A stretch of 9,856 nt of DNA from Clostridium sp. CAG:1013 (GCA_000432995.1 HF972681.1:1-9856); one strand, 5' to 3'. Numbered from the stretch's first letter, positions 1-6,964 are shown. Numbers and translations are program-made. The notes: generated from the letters alone by a model not told the origin.

Positions 1-3
1 CAG

Positions 4-19
4 AAGAGGGCGCCCTCTT
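4..19. repeat. Perfect 16-bp palindrome at the left window edge
   Basis: The sequence AAGAGGGCGCCCTCTT is a perfect palindrome. As RNA it could form a 6-bp stem (AAGAGG/CCTCTT) with a GCGC tetraloop. On the plus strand it is followed after three bases by a run of five T, so it could be a weak terminator for a plus-strand gene outside the window. On the minus strand it lies about 30 bases downstream of a near-consensus promoter and would be in the leader of that transcript. Its role cannot be decided from this window. Confidence 0.45.
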
Positions 20-55
20 GCGATTTTTCCCGTCCCGAACCCCCGTGTGTTCCCT

Positions 56-84
56 ATTATACTCTTGCCCCCTATAAATGGCAA
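56..84 (-). promoter_or_regulatory. Near-consensus sigma-A promoter pointing out of the window
   Basis: Read on the minus strand there is a -35 box TTGCCA (79-84), a 17-base spacer, and a perfect -10 box TATAAT (56-61). It lies just downstream of the glmM terminator, so it probably starts a separate transcript near position 50 that runs left out of the window. No start codon or ribosome binding site is visible in the remaining roughly 50 bases, so the product is unseen. It could be a gene with a long leader or an RNA gene. Confidence 0.7.
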
Positions 85-114
85 GTAAAAAAGTTCTACA
101 TCCCTCTTTTGGAA

Positions 115-149
115 GAGAAAACAAAAAAAGGCCCTGAAAAGGACCTTTT
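115..149 (-). terminator. Rho-independent terminator of glmM
   Basis: On the minus strand, 13 bases after the glmM stop codon, a 9-bp stem (AAAAGGTCC with GGGCCTTTT, one G-U pair) closes a 6-base loop. It is followed by a T-rich tail (TTTTTTTGTTTT). The stem arms are at 141-149 and 126-134. This is a typical intrinsic terminator and separates glmM from the promoter at 56-84. Confidence 0.88.
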
Positions 150-162
150 CGTTCTACGGAAT

Positions 163-1569
163 TTACTCCGTTACATAACCTTTTTCCTGGATGACTTCCA
201 CAACGCCATCCACATACTTCTGGCAGATCTCCTCTTCCGGAGCCTCCACCATGACACGCAGGACAGGCTCGGTGCCCGACTCACGCACCAGGATCCGTCC
301 GGTGTCACCAAGCTCCTGGGTCACCTGGGCCACCATGGCCTGAACGGCAGGATCATTCTGGGCAGCGGTCTTATCCGTCACCCGGATGTTCTTCAGCACC
401 TGAGGATAAATCTTCAAGGGGGCAGCCAGCTCGCTCATGGGCTTCTTCTGAGCCATCATCACTTCCATCATCTTCAGAGAGGTGAGGATACCGTCGCCAG
501 TGCTGGCGTACTTAGAGAAGATAATGTGGCCGCTCTGCTCGCCGCCGATCCGGGCGCCGCTCTGCTGCATATACTCATACACATACTTATCGCCCACTGC
601 GGTTTTAGCATAGTCAATGCCCAGCTCATCAAAAGCCTTATAAAGGCCGAAGTTAGACATGACCGTGGTCACCACCGTATTGGTCACCAGCTTGCCCCGC
701 TCCTTCATATAGCGGCCGTAGATATACAGAATGTGGTCACCGGAGATCACGTTGCCCTTTTCGTCCACGCACAGGCACCGGTCCGCGTCGCCGTCGTAAG
801 CAAAGCCCACATCCAGGCCTTTCTCTACCACAAACTTCTGCAATCCCTCAATATGGGTGGAACCGGCATCAAAATTAATATTCAAGCCGTTGGGCTGGTT
901 GTTGATGACGTAAGTGTCTGCGCCCAGAGCGTCAAAAACTGCCTTGGCAATATTCCAGCTGGAACCGTTGGCACAGTCCAGTCCCACCTTCACACCACGG
1001 AAGGAATACATGCCCAAGGAGATCAGGTAACCGATATACCGGTTGCGGCCAGACACATAGTCTACGGTGCAGCCGATCTTTTCTTTATGGGCAAAGGGAA
1101 GCTCCGGCCACTCCTGACCAAAGGCCACCAGCTTGCCATCCAGGTAATCCTCCACCAGAGCGATGGTCTCTTCGTCCATCTTCTCGCCCTGATCGTTGAT
1201 CAGCTTGATGCCGTTGTCAAAGTAGGGGTTGTGGCTGGCGGAGATCATAATGCCGCAGTCGAAATCGTCCACCCGGGCGATGTAGGCCACGGAGGGAGTG
1301 GTGGTGACGTGGAGCATATAGGCATCCGCACCGGATGCCACCAGACCTGCCACCAGGGCATACTCAAACATATAGCTGGACCGGCGGGTATCCTTGCCGA
1401 TAACGATCCGGGCAGGACCTTCTTTGGCGGCTCTTCCCTCTTCCGCGGCACGTGCCCGCTTTTCGTTATAATACCAGCCTAAGAACCGGCCTACCTGGTA
1501 GGCGTGGTCTGCTGTCAAATTCATATTGGCTTCCCCGCGGAAGCCGTCTGTCCCAAAATAACGTCCCAT
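163..1569 (-). CDS. glmM: Phosphoglucosamine mutase GlmM
   Basis: Cytoplasmic enzyme of the alpha-D-phosphohexomutase family that interconverts glucosamine-6-phosphate and glucosamine-1-phosphate on the way to UDP-GlcNAc and peptidoglycan. The 468-residue protein shows the family signatures in order: N-terminal FGTDGFRG (residues 5-12); the phosphoserine loop ISASHNP (109-115), with S112 the expected phosphorylated serine; the metal-binding loop YDGDADR (258-264), with D259, D261 and D263; the sugar-binding GEQSGH (343-348); and the C-terminal phosphate-binding RESGTEP (429-435). It is about 20 residues longer than usual, mainly through a charged Ala/Glu/Arg-rich insertion at about 37-53. The ATG at 1569 has an AGGAGG 8 bases upstream. 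It appears monocistronic, between its own promoter and terminator. A phosphomannomutase/phosphoglucomutase role is possible within the family, but the N-terminal and serine-loop signatures are those of GlmM. Confidence 0.93.
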   Translation of the reverse strand: MGRYFGTDGFRGEANMNLTADHAYQVGRFLGWYYNEKRARAAEEGRAAKEGPARIVIGKDTRRSSYMFEYALVAGLVASGADAYMLHVTTTPSVAYIARVDDFDCGIMISASHNPYFDNGIKLINDQGEKMDEETIALVEDYLDGKLVAFGQEWPELPFAHKEKIGCTVDYVSGRNRYIGYLISLGMYSFRGVKVGLDCANGSSWNIAKAVFDALGADTYVINNQPNGLNINFDAGSTHIEGLQKFVVEKGLDVGFAYDGDADRCLCVDEKGNVISGDHILYIYGRYMKERGKLVTNTVVTTVMSNFGLYKAFDELGIDYAKTAVGDKYVYEYMQQSGARIGGEQSGHIIFSKYASTGDGILTSLKMMEVMMAQKKPMSELAAPLKIYPQVLKNIRVTDKTAAQNDPAVQAMVAQVTQELGDTGRILVRESGTEPVLRVMVEAPEEEICQKYVDGVVEVIQEKGYVTE

Positions 1570-1622
1570 TGTGGGTACCTCCTGAGTTGAGTAAAAATAG
1601 AAGGGATTTTCTCGTCAGAGTG

Positions 1623-1651
1623 ATTATAGCACAAACCTAAGCGCATTTCCT
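1623..1651 (-). promoter_or_regulatory. Promoter of glmM (extended -10)
   Basis: On the minus strand the sequence TGCTATAAT contains a perfect -10 box TATAAT (1623-1628) with the TG of an extended -10 element. The -35 region at 17-base spacing (AGGAAA, 1646-1651) is weak, matching 3 of 6 consensus bases, which fits an extended -10 promoter. Transcription would start near 1616, giving a leader of about 46 bases before the glmM ATG. Confidence 0.65.
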
Positions 1652-1836
1652 TATTTTTTCACCGTTTTTTCCGGGAAATCTTTTTTTCTTTCTCCTAAAC
1701 CACATTTTAGGGTAGTTTCTGCCGGATCATTTTGCCAGACACCCACACCACTTTCCTCATCCCCCATTCTATTCTCCCCAGCTCCGGGAAGTTTTCTCTT
1801 CTTTCGAAAAATTCTCCCCTTTCAAGATTTTACCGC

Positions 1837-1872
1837 AAAAAAGCTCCCCTCTTTCATAAAGAAGGGAGCTTT
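1837..1872 (-). terminator. Terminator of the uxuA-uxuB operon
   Basis: On the minus strand, 10 bases after the stop codon of the uxuB-like gene, a 15-bp stem (arms 1858-1872 and 1840-1854, one G-U pair) closes a 3-base loop and runs into six T. The match is very strong. The A/T-rich ends of the arms give it a fairly symmetrical look, but only the minus strand has a gene ending here, so it marks the 3' end of the sugar-acid operon. Confidence 0.93.
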
Positions 1873-1882
1873 GTTAATACGT

Positions 1883-3460
1883 TTATGCCGTGTATTTCCG
1901 CAGGGCCGCTCGGACAGCGCCAGGACCTTGATTCAGCTGATTGAAATAGTCCACCACCAAACCGCTGAGGCCCACTTCTTTCAGATCCACGCCCCAGACG
2001 GTCTTATCCTCTAAGAGCGTACCGAAACTTTCCTGGGTGGCAACGGTTCCAAAGTCCAGCTTTTGGACCATGGGCTGGAACTCTGCCAAGCGGGGATCAG
2101 AAGAACACTCAAAGGCATTCCCCTGGTCGTCAATCCCTCTCAAATACCGGAGCCAACCTGCCAACACCAGAGGCATCAGCACCAGATCCTTCGCAGTCCC
2201 CTGTTCCCAGTGGCGCTGGATATCCACGCCAAAACGGATGGGCAGCTTCTGGGAGGTATCGGTAGCGATGCGCTGGGGGGTATCCGGAATGAAGGGATTG
2301 GGGAACCGCTGGGTGAGCACTTCCTGAAGGAAGGCTTCCGGATCGATGACACCGGGATCTACCACCACAGGCATTCCTTCCTGACGGCTCATTTTGTAGA
2401 CGAGAGCTTTCAGGTCCTCGTCCGCCATCTCTTTAGCAATAGAAGTATGACCCAGCAAACAGCCAAAAATAGCCAAGGCTGTGTGGAGGGGATTCAAACA
2501 GGTGCAGACCTTCATGCTCTCCACCGCGTTCACGGTCTCCCGGGTGGTAAAGAGCACCCCCGCTTTTTCCAGAGCAGGACGGCCGTTGGGGAAATCGTCC
2601 TCGATCACCAGGTACTGAGGCTTTTCGGTGTTCACAAAGGGGGCAATGTAGGTGTTCTTTCCCGTCACCTGGATCTCCATACCCTCCAGGCCGTCATCGG
2701 TCAGAGCCTTCTGGACGCTTTCGTGAGGACGGGGAGTGATTTTGTCGATCATGCTCCAGGGGAAGGAAAGTTTCGTCTGGGCGTACTCATACGCCGCCTG
2801 AGAAACATACCCTTTGTCCTTCCAGCCGTCCAGGATCTGGAAGAACGCCTGCCGCAGCTTTTCTCCGTTGTGAGAGCAGTTATCCGTAGACACCAAGGCC
2901 AAAGGCGCGCCGCAAGCCTCAAACCGCTCCAAGCAATACCAAACCAGCCGAGCCAGGAACGTCTTGCTTTCCTGGGGGCTGTGCTCCAAGTCTTCTTTCA
3001 CGGCGGGAAGCAGTTCTCCATCGCCGCCCCGCACAGCGTACCCCTTTTCCGTAATGGTAAAGGACACCATCTGCAAAGAGGGCGCTTTCAGGATCTCTGC
3101 CACACGGTCCCCATCTTCCGGGAGAGCCAGGCTCTCCGCGATGGAGCCCACCACTTCCTTTTCCATGGTCCCATCGGCGAGAAGGCTCACCACAAGGGAA
3201 AGGTTATCGTAAGGCCGCAGGAATTTAGTGATCACTTCTTGGTCATAACCTTCACAGCAGATGACGCCTTTATCTGTCAGCCCCTCATCCAGGAGCCTTT
3301 GGCTCAGCACGGCGTGAAAAGCTCGGAACAGGTTACCCGCTCCAAAATGAAGCCAAGTAGGATTTTCCACTGTGGCCTCCACCATTTTATCCCGGTCGTA
3401 TCGGGGCAAAGTGTATCCCTTGGTCCCCAGCTCTTGCAGCGCGTTGCGGTCCAGCTTCAT
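1883..3460 (-). CDS. uxuB: Fructuronate reductase-like mannitol dehydrogenase family protein (UxuB-like)
   Basis: A 525-residue polyol-specific long-chain dehydrogenase. The family includes D-mannonate oxidoreductase UxuB, which reduces D-fructuronate to D-mannonate with NADH, and tagaturonate reductase. The N-terminal NAD-binding part carries HFGAGNLFRAF (residues 38-48). STDNCSHNG (191-199) and MIDKITPRP (237-245) are further family motifs, with N194 a likely active-site Asn. The C-terminal domain has MKVCTCLNPLHTAL (316-329), matching the catalytic Lys..Asn..His pattern at K317, N323 and H326, although the Lys-Asn spacing is one longer than in mannitol 2-dehydrogenase. Being last in an operon that starts with uxuA supports the fructuronate/mannonate role. 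The substrate could instead be tagaturonate or a polyol. The ATG at 3460 follows GGGAGG at 9 bases; the gap to the preceding gene is 26 bases and a strong terminator follows. The protein is about 40 residues longer than the E. coli enzyme. Confidence 0.82.
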   Translation of the reverse strand: MKLDRNALQELGTKGYTLPRYDRDKMVEATVENPTWLHFGAGNLFRAFHAVLSQRLLDEGLTDKGVICCEGYDQEVITKFLRPYDNLSLVVSLLADGTMEKEVVGSIAESLALPEDGDRVAEILKAPSLQMVSFTITEKGYAVRGGDGELLPAVKEDLEHSPQESKTFLARLVWYCLERFEACGAPLALVSTDNCSHNGEKLRQAFFQILDGWKDKGYVSQAAYEYAQTKLSFPWSMIDKITPRPHESVQKALTDDGLEGMEIQVTGKNTYIAPFVNTEKPQYLVIEDDFPNGRPALEKAGVLFTTRETVNAVESMKVCTCLNPLHTALAIFGCLLGHTSIAKEMADEDLKALVYKMSRQEGMPVVVDPGVIDPEAFLQEVLTQRFPNPFIPDTPQRIATDTSQKLPIRFGVDIQRHWEQGTAKDLVLMPLVLAGWLRYLRGIDDQGNAFECSSDPRLAEFQPMVQKLDFGTVATQESFGTLLEDKTVWGVDLKEVGLSGLVVDYFNQLNQGPGAVRAALRKYTA

Positions 3461-3486
3461 TGCAGTTTACCTCCCTTGTATAGGCT

Positions 3487-4569
3487 TTATCCCCGGTTGG
3501 AAAGATCCACGGCTTCCATCTGGGCTCTTACGCACAGTTCCGCCGCTTTCAGGGCATGCTCCTGAGTCATGGCGTTCTCCGTACGGTTGATGCAGTCCAG
3601 AACCAGCTGGCCAAAGAAGGGGAATCCGGTCTTACCAGTGCAGTTCAGATAATGCTCGCCTTCCTGGTCTACCCAGTACAGGTTGTTCTCCTCCTGGCTG
3701 CGGGAAACATCCACATATTTGCGCATCTCGATATAGCCGTCGGTGCCCAGGATGAAGGTGCGGCCGTCGCCCCAGGTGGAAAGCCCATCGGGAGTGAACC
3801 AGTCTACCCGGAAATAGCCGGTAGCGCCGTTGTCCGCCACCAGGGTAGCGTCGCCGAAGTCGTCCAGCTCGGGGTAGTCGGGATGGTTGTAGTTAGCGAT
3901 CTTGGCGTTGACGATCTTGGCGTCTTTAGCGCCGGTATAGTACAGGAACTGCTCGATCTGGTGGCTGCCGATATCGCAGAGGATGCCACCGTACTTTTCT
4001 TTCTCAAAGAACCAAGCAGGCCGGGAGGGAGCGCTCAACCGGTGGGGTCCCATGCCGATCACCTGGACCACTTTTCCGATGGCGCCGCTTTTCACCAGTT
4101 CCCCGGCGTAGACAGCGCACTCCACCTGAAGGCGTTCGCTGTAATTTACCGCATACTTCCGGCCAGTTTCAGCGATAGTCTTTTTCACTTCCTCCAACTG
4201 CTCCAAAGTGGTGAGAGGAGCCTTATCGGTGAAGTAGTCCTTCCCCGCTTTCATCACTCGAATGCCCAGAGCGGCACGTTCGCTGGTGACGCAGGCGCCG
4301 GCAACCAGCTTGGTCTCCTCATCCTCCAGCACCTGAGCTTCAGAAGAGGCCACCTGTGCCTGGGGATACTGTTTGCAGAAGGCTTCCACCTTCTTGGGAT
4401 CGGGATCGTACACCCACTTCATGGTGGCGCCGGCATCCAGCAGACCGTTGGACATGCCGTAAATGTGACCATGGTCCAGGCCGATCACCGAGAACACAAA
4501 CTCGCCGGGCTTCACCACAGGATCGGGCTTACCCTTCGCTGCGTAATTCATTCCTTCTTTTAATGCCAT
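3487..4569 (-). CDS. Gfo/Idh/MocA family oxidoreductase (atypical nucleotide-binding motif)
   Basis: A 360-residue NAD(P)-dependent sugar or sugar-acid oxidoreductase of the glucose-fructose oxidoreductase family; the substrate is unknown. A 24-residue lead precedes the Rossmann fold, whose first turn reads FSVIGLDHGHIYG (26-38) instead of the usual GxGxxG/A. An acidic residue ends the second strand (VYDPDP, D55), which in this fold usually favours NAD. The family EKP motif is replaced by DKAP (115-118), keeping the lysine K116. The C-terminal domain has the GGILCDIGSHQIEQ pattern (194-207), with D199 and H203 at the usual substrate/catalytic positions. The ATG at 4569 is preceded by GGGAGGAG, which starts right after the stop codon of the preceding gene (gap 14 bases), so the two are probably translationally coupled. 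Position between uxuA and uxuB implies work on a hexuronate or aldonate derivative. Confidence 0.85.
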   Translation of the reverse strand: MALKEGMNYAAKGKPDPVVKPGEFVFSVIGLDHGHIYGMSNGLLDAGATMKWVYDPDPKKVEAFCKQYPQAQVASSEAQVLEDEETKLVAGACVTSERAALGIRVMKAGKDYFTDKAPLTTLEQLEEVKKTIAETGRKYAVNYSERLQVECAVYAGELVKSGAIGKVVQVIGMGPHRLSAPSRPAWFFEKEKYGGILCDIGSHQIEQFLYYTGAKDAKIVNAKIANYNHPDYPELDDFGDATLVADNGATGYFRVDWFTPDGLSTWGDGRTFILGTDGYIEMRKYVDVSRSQEENNLYWVDQEGEHYLNCTGKTGFPFFGQLVLDCINRTENAMTQEHALKAAELCVRAQMEAVDLSNRG

Positions 4570-4583
4570 GATGGTCTCCTCCC

Positions 4584-5750
4584 TTATTTCTTTTCCTCAT
4601 AGTTGCCCACGGTGATGGTGTCGGGGGCAAAATTTTCCACGCTGCCGGTCTTTTCGTAGAAGTGGGGCACGTGGGACAACAGGCCCTGGAAGGTGTAGAA
4701 GTCATCCTCAGGAGCAATGGGCAGGGTCACGGTCTGACCCAGAGCGCCGGACTTGTAAATAGCCGTGATCAGCTCGATGGTCTTGCGACCGTCCTCTCCG
4801 GTGATCATGGGACGAGTGCCGTTCTCCAGAGCAGTGAGGTAGTTGTCGATCTCCCCGGTGTGGCCCTCGTAGGGCAGGTGAGGCAGCTCCTCATAATAGG
4901 AGGTCAGGTCCTTCTCCAGTTCCTCGTTGCGCTCCGGGAAACCGTTGCCCTTGCTGGTGGAGGCATAGCAGCTCCAGGGGGCAGCCAGCTTGGCCTTCTC
5001 GCACTGGAGAACGATGCCCTGCTCCTCCCCATGGTGAACCACGGAAGCGGTCACCTGGGCCACGGAGCCGTCACCATACTGCAAGGTGGAGAAGGAAAGG
5101 TCTTCCACCTCAGCGTTGTCGTGCATCACGTTGGAGAGGATGGAGGTCACCTTCTGGGGCAGCTCCCCCTTGAACCAGTTGATCATGTCAATGTGGTGAA
5201 CGGCGTGGTTCAGGGTACAGCCGCCGCCTTCCTTTTCCCACAGGCCACGCCACCACAGGTCGTAGTAGCAGTGTCCACGCCACCACAGGGAGTTCACATG
5301 GGCAACCCGCAGTTTGCCTGCCTTGCCGCTTTCCATGGTCTCTTTCAGCTTGTAGATGGAGTCACGGAACCGGTTCTGGGCGATACATCCCATGGTGACG
5401 CCATTGCGGCGCTCTGCTTCCAGCATCTCGTCGCACTCTTTCAGGCAGGTAGCCATGGGCTTTTCCACCACCACGTTCTTCCCCGCGTCCATAGAGTGGA
5501 TGGCAATCTCCGCATGGGTATAAGGGGGAGTACACACGTGAACCACATCAATGTCCAGGCCAGAGGCCAGCATCTTCTGATGGTCGTCGAACACCTCACA
5601 GGAAAGGTGGTACTTTTCCTTCATGGCCTGGGCCTTCTCCGGATAGATGTCGCACAGAGCAACGATCTGGCAGCGTTCGGGGAACGTGAGCAGACCTTCT
5701 ACATGGGACGGGGCAATGTTACCAGTCCCCACAACAGCGATTTTCAGCAT
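4584..5750 (-). CDS. Gfo/Idh/MocA family oxidoreductase (canonical type)
   Basis: A 388-residue cytoplasmic dehydrogenase of the Gfo/Idh/MocA family. The N-terminal Rossmann fold starts at residue 2 with VVGTGNIAPSH (6-16). D34 at the end of the second strand suggests NAD preference, and the EKP motif is at 96-98, with K97 the conserved lysine. The C-terminal half has the pattern WWRG-x6-WWRG (156-169) followed by EGGGCTLNHAVHHIDMINW (174-192), in which H185, H186 and D188 cover the conserved substrate-binding and catalytic positions. It is clearly diverged from the neighbouring 360-residue protein, so the two are not a recent duplication. The ATG at 5750 has AGGAGG 8 bases upstream; the gap to uxuA is 16 bases. 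The substrate is unknown, and operon context points to a uronate, aldonate or uronide. Confidence 0.88.
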   Translation of the reverse strand: MLKIAVVGTGNIAPSHVEGLLTFPERCQIVALCDIYPEKAQAMKEKYHLSCEVFDDHQKMLASGLDIDVVHVCTPPYTHAEIAIHSMDAGKNVVVEKPMATCLKECDEMLEAERRNGVTMGCIAQNRFRDSIYKLKETMESGKAGKLRVAHVNSLWWRGHCYYDLWWRGLWEKEGGGCTLNHAVHHIDMINWFKGELPQKVTSILSNVMHDNAEVEDLSFSTLQYGDGSVAQVTASVVHHGEEQGIVLQCEKAKLAAPWSCYASTSKGNGFPERNEELEKDLTSYYEELPHLPYEGHTGEIDNYLTALENGTRPMITGEDGRKTIELITAIYKSGALGQTVTLPIAPEDDFYTFQGLLSHVPHFYEKTGSVENFAPDTITVGNYEEKK

Positions 5751-5766
5751 GGATGGTTCCTCCTCA

Positions 5767-6834
5767 TCAATGACTCATTTTTGTAATAGCTTCCCACAGG
5801 CCCAGCAGGTACTGGCTGCCCAGAGCACGGTCATACAGACCGTAACCGGGCATGGCCTGCTCACCCCAGATCATCCGGCCATGGTCGGGCCGCATGATGC
5901 CGTCGAAGCCGGTATCGTACAACGCTTTCACGATAGCGAACATGTCAAAGGAGCCGTCGCTGGACAGATGGGCGCTCTCCTCAAACTGTCCGGGAGCGGT
6001 GTGCTCCATATTCCGCACGTGGGCGAAGAAAATCTTCCCCTTCAGCAGGTGGATGATTCCCGGCAGGTCCGCGTTGGGATTAGTTCCCAGAGAACCGGTG
6101 CACAGGGTAACACCGTTACAAGGGGAAGGCACCATGTCCACCATGCGCCGCAGGTTCTCCCCGCTGGTGATGATGCGAGGCAGACCGAAAACGCTCCAGC
6201 CCGGATCGTCCGGGTGGATCGCCATCTTCACGCCGTATTTCTCACAGGCAGGCATGATGGCCTCCAGGAAGTACTTCAGATTGGCCCACAGCTTTTCCTC
6301 GTCCACGTCCTTGTATTTCTCAAAAAGCTCTTTCAGGTTGGCCAGACGCTCCGGTTCCCAACCAGGAAGTACGTGTCCCTGGGACCTAGCCTCCATGGAG
6401 GCAAAAAGGTTGTCCGGGTCCATCTGGTCGATCACCCGCTGGTCGTAGGCCAGTACCGTGGAGCCGTCGTGACGGGGCTTCGCCAGGTCAGTCCTGGTCC
6501 AGTCGAACACCGGCATAAAGTTGTAGCAGATCAGATGGATGCCGCACTCCGACAGGGTACGGATTGTGCTGATGTAATTTTCAATGTACTGGTCACGGGT
6601 GGGAAGCCCGATCTTGATATCGTCGTGGATATTGACGCTCTCAATGCCCAGGATCTCCAGACCAGCATTCTCTGCCGACTGTTTCAGGGCCAGGACTTTT
6701 TCCTTTTCCCAGTCCTCCCCCGGCATGGCACCGTACAGGGTAGTGATCACACCACTGACACCAGGCACCTGACGGATCTTTTCCAGAGAGACGGTATCAT
6801 ATCCTTCACCGAACCAGCGCAAGCCCATTTTCAT
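5767..6834 (-). CDS. uxuA: Mannonate dehydratase UxuA
   Basis: A 355-residue TIM-barrel enzyme that dehydrates D-mannonate to 2-keto-3-deoxy-D-gluconate, the last step specific to the glucuronate branch of hexuronate catabolism; the family uses Mn2+ or Fe2+. The sequence is recognisable throughout: MKMGLRWFG start, IHPDDPGW (206-213), CTGSLG (245-250), FAHVRNM (270-276) and RPDHGRMIWGE (315-325). By analogy with characterised members, H207, C245, H272 and D317 would bind the metal. The length is near the family norm. The ATG at 6834 has AAAGGAG 8 bases upstream; a second ATG two codons on is a weaker choice. It heads a tight four-gene run with two Gfo/Idh/MocA genes and the uxuB-like gene, and follows an AraC-family regulator. 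No clear terminator separates it from that regulator, so read-through is possible. Confidence 0.95.
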   Translation of the reverse strand: MKMGLRWFGEGYDTVSLEKIRQVPGVSGVITTLYGAMPGEDWEKEKVLALKQSAENAGLEILGIESVNIHDDIKIGLPTRDQYIENYISTIRTLSECGIHLICYNFMPVFDWTRTDLAKPRHDGSTVLAYDQRVIDQMDPDNLFASMEARSQGHVLPGWEPERLANLKELFEKYKDVDEEKLWANLKYFLEAIMPACEKYGVKMAIHPDDPGWSVFGLPRIITSGENLRRMVDMVPSPCNGVTLCTGSLGTNPNADLPGIIHLLKGKIFFAHVRNMEHTAPGQFEESAHLSSDGSFDMFAIVKALYDTGFDGIMRPDHGRMIWGEQAMPGYGLYDRALGSQYLLGLWEAITKMSH

Positions 6835-6851
6835 AGGACAAGCTCCTTTCT

Positions 6852-6872
6852 CGCGGTCTTTTACCCACCGCG
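6852..6872 (-). promoter_or_regulatory. Inverted repeat / leader hairpin just upstream of the uxuA ribosome binding site
   Basis: On the minus strand CGCGGT and ACCGCG form a perfect 6-bp inverted repeat separated by 9 bases, ending about 4 bases before the AAAGGAG of uxuA. It could be a protein-binding operator or a small RNA hairpin that affects initiation. There is no T tract, so it is not a terminator. The arms are short and chance occurrence is not excluded. Confidence 0.3.
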
Positions 6873-6922
6873 GGGGAATGTCTCACGTAACAGGATAAAA
6901 CAAATCACAATGAAACTCTATG

Positions 6923-6964
6923 CATTTTTCGTTGCGGAAAGGAAAAATTCAACATTTTTTGTCC
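6923..6964 (-). promoter_or_regulatory. Direct repeats upstream of uxuA, possible AraC-type operator
   Basis: On the plus strand CATTTTTCGT (6923-6932) and CATTTTTTGT (6953-6962) differ at one of ten positions and start exactly 30 bp apart, about three helical turns. AraC-family proteins often bind direct repeats on one face of the DNA, and such a gene lies immediately upstream. The first copy is also part of an inverted repeat, ATTTTTC (6924-6930) with GAAAAAT (6942-6948). I found no convincing -35/-10 pair for uxuA in this 158-base gap, as would fit an activator-dependent promoter. The A/T richness of the repeats lowers confidence. Confidence 0.3.

Larger units (their letters stand above)
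1570..1882. other. Intergenic region between uxuB-like gene and glmM
   Basis: This 313-base gap holds the terminator of the upstream operon (1837-1872), the glmM promoter (about 1623-1651) and the glmM ribosome binding site just upstream of 1569. The middle part (about 1660-1835) is strongly purine-rich on the minus strand, with runs of A and several GGGGAGAAT/TTCCCGG-like short repeats. I see no convincing gene, RNA or mobile element in it. A 38-codon open frame at 1651-1767 on the minus strand was considered and rejected. Confidence 0.6.

Noticed and set aside
1..54. glmS ribozyme core suspected from GGGCGCCC after a promoter next to glmM
   Set aside because: The conserved AGCGCC followed by the P1 strand and downstream core is not matched in the visible bases, and the window ends too soon to judge.
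109..1482. Long plus-strand open frame opposite glmM, and similar long plus-strand frames at 2063-3565, 3556-4563, 4662-5786 and 5647-6996
   Set aside because: Each lies antisense to a gene with clear family motifs, gives His/Gln/Val-rich sequence without recognisable domains, and is explained by GC-rich third codon positions keeping the opposite frame free of stops.
1651..1767. 38-codon minus-strand open frame with GGGGAG six bases before its ATG, between the operon terminator and the glmM promoter
   Set aside because: Only about a third of its third codon positions are G or C, unlike the neighbouring genes. It sits in purine-rich intergenic sequence, overlaps the weak glmM -35 region, has no visible promoter and yields no recognisable peptide.
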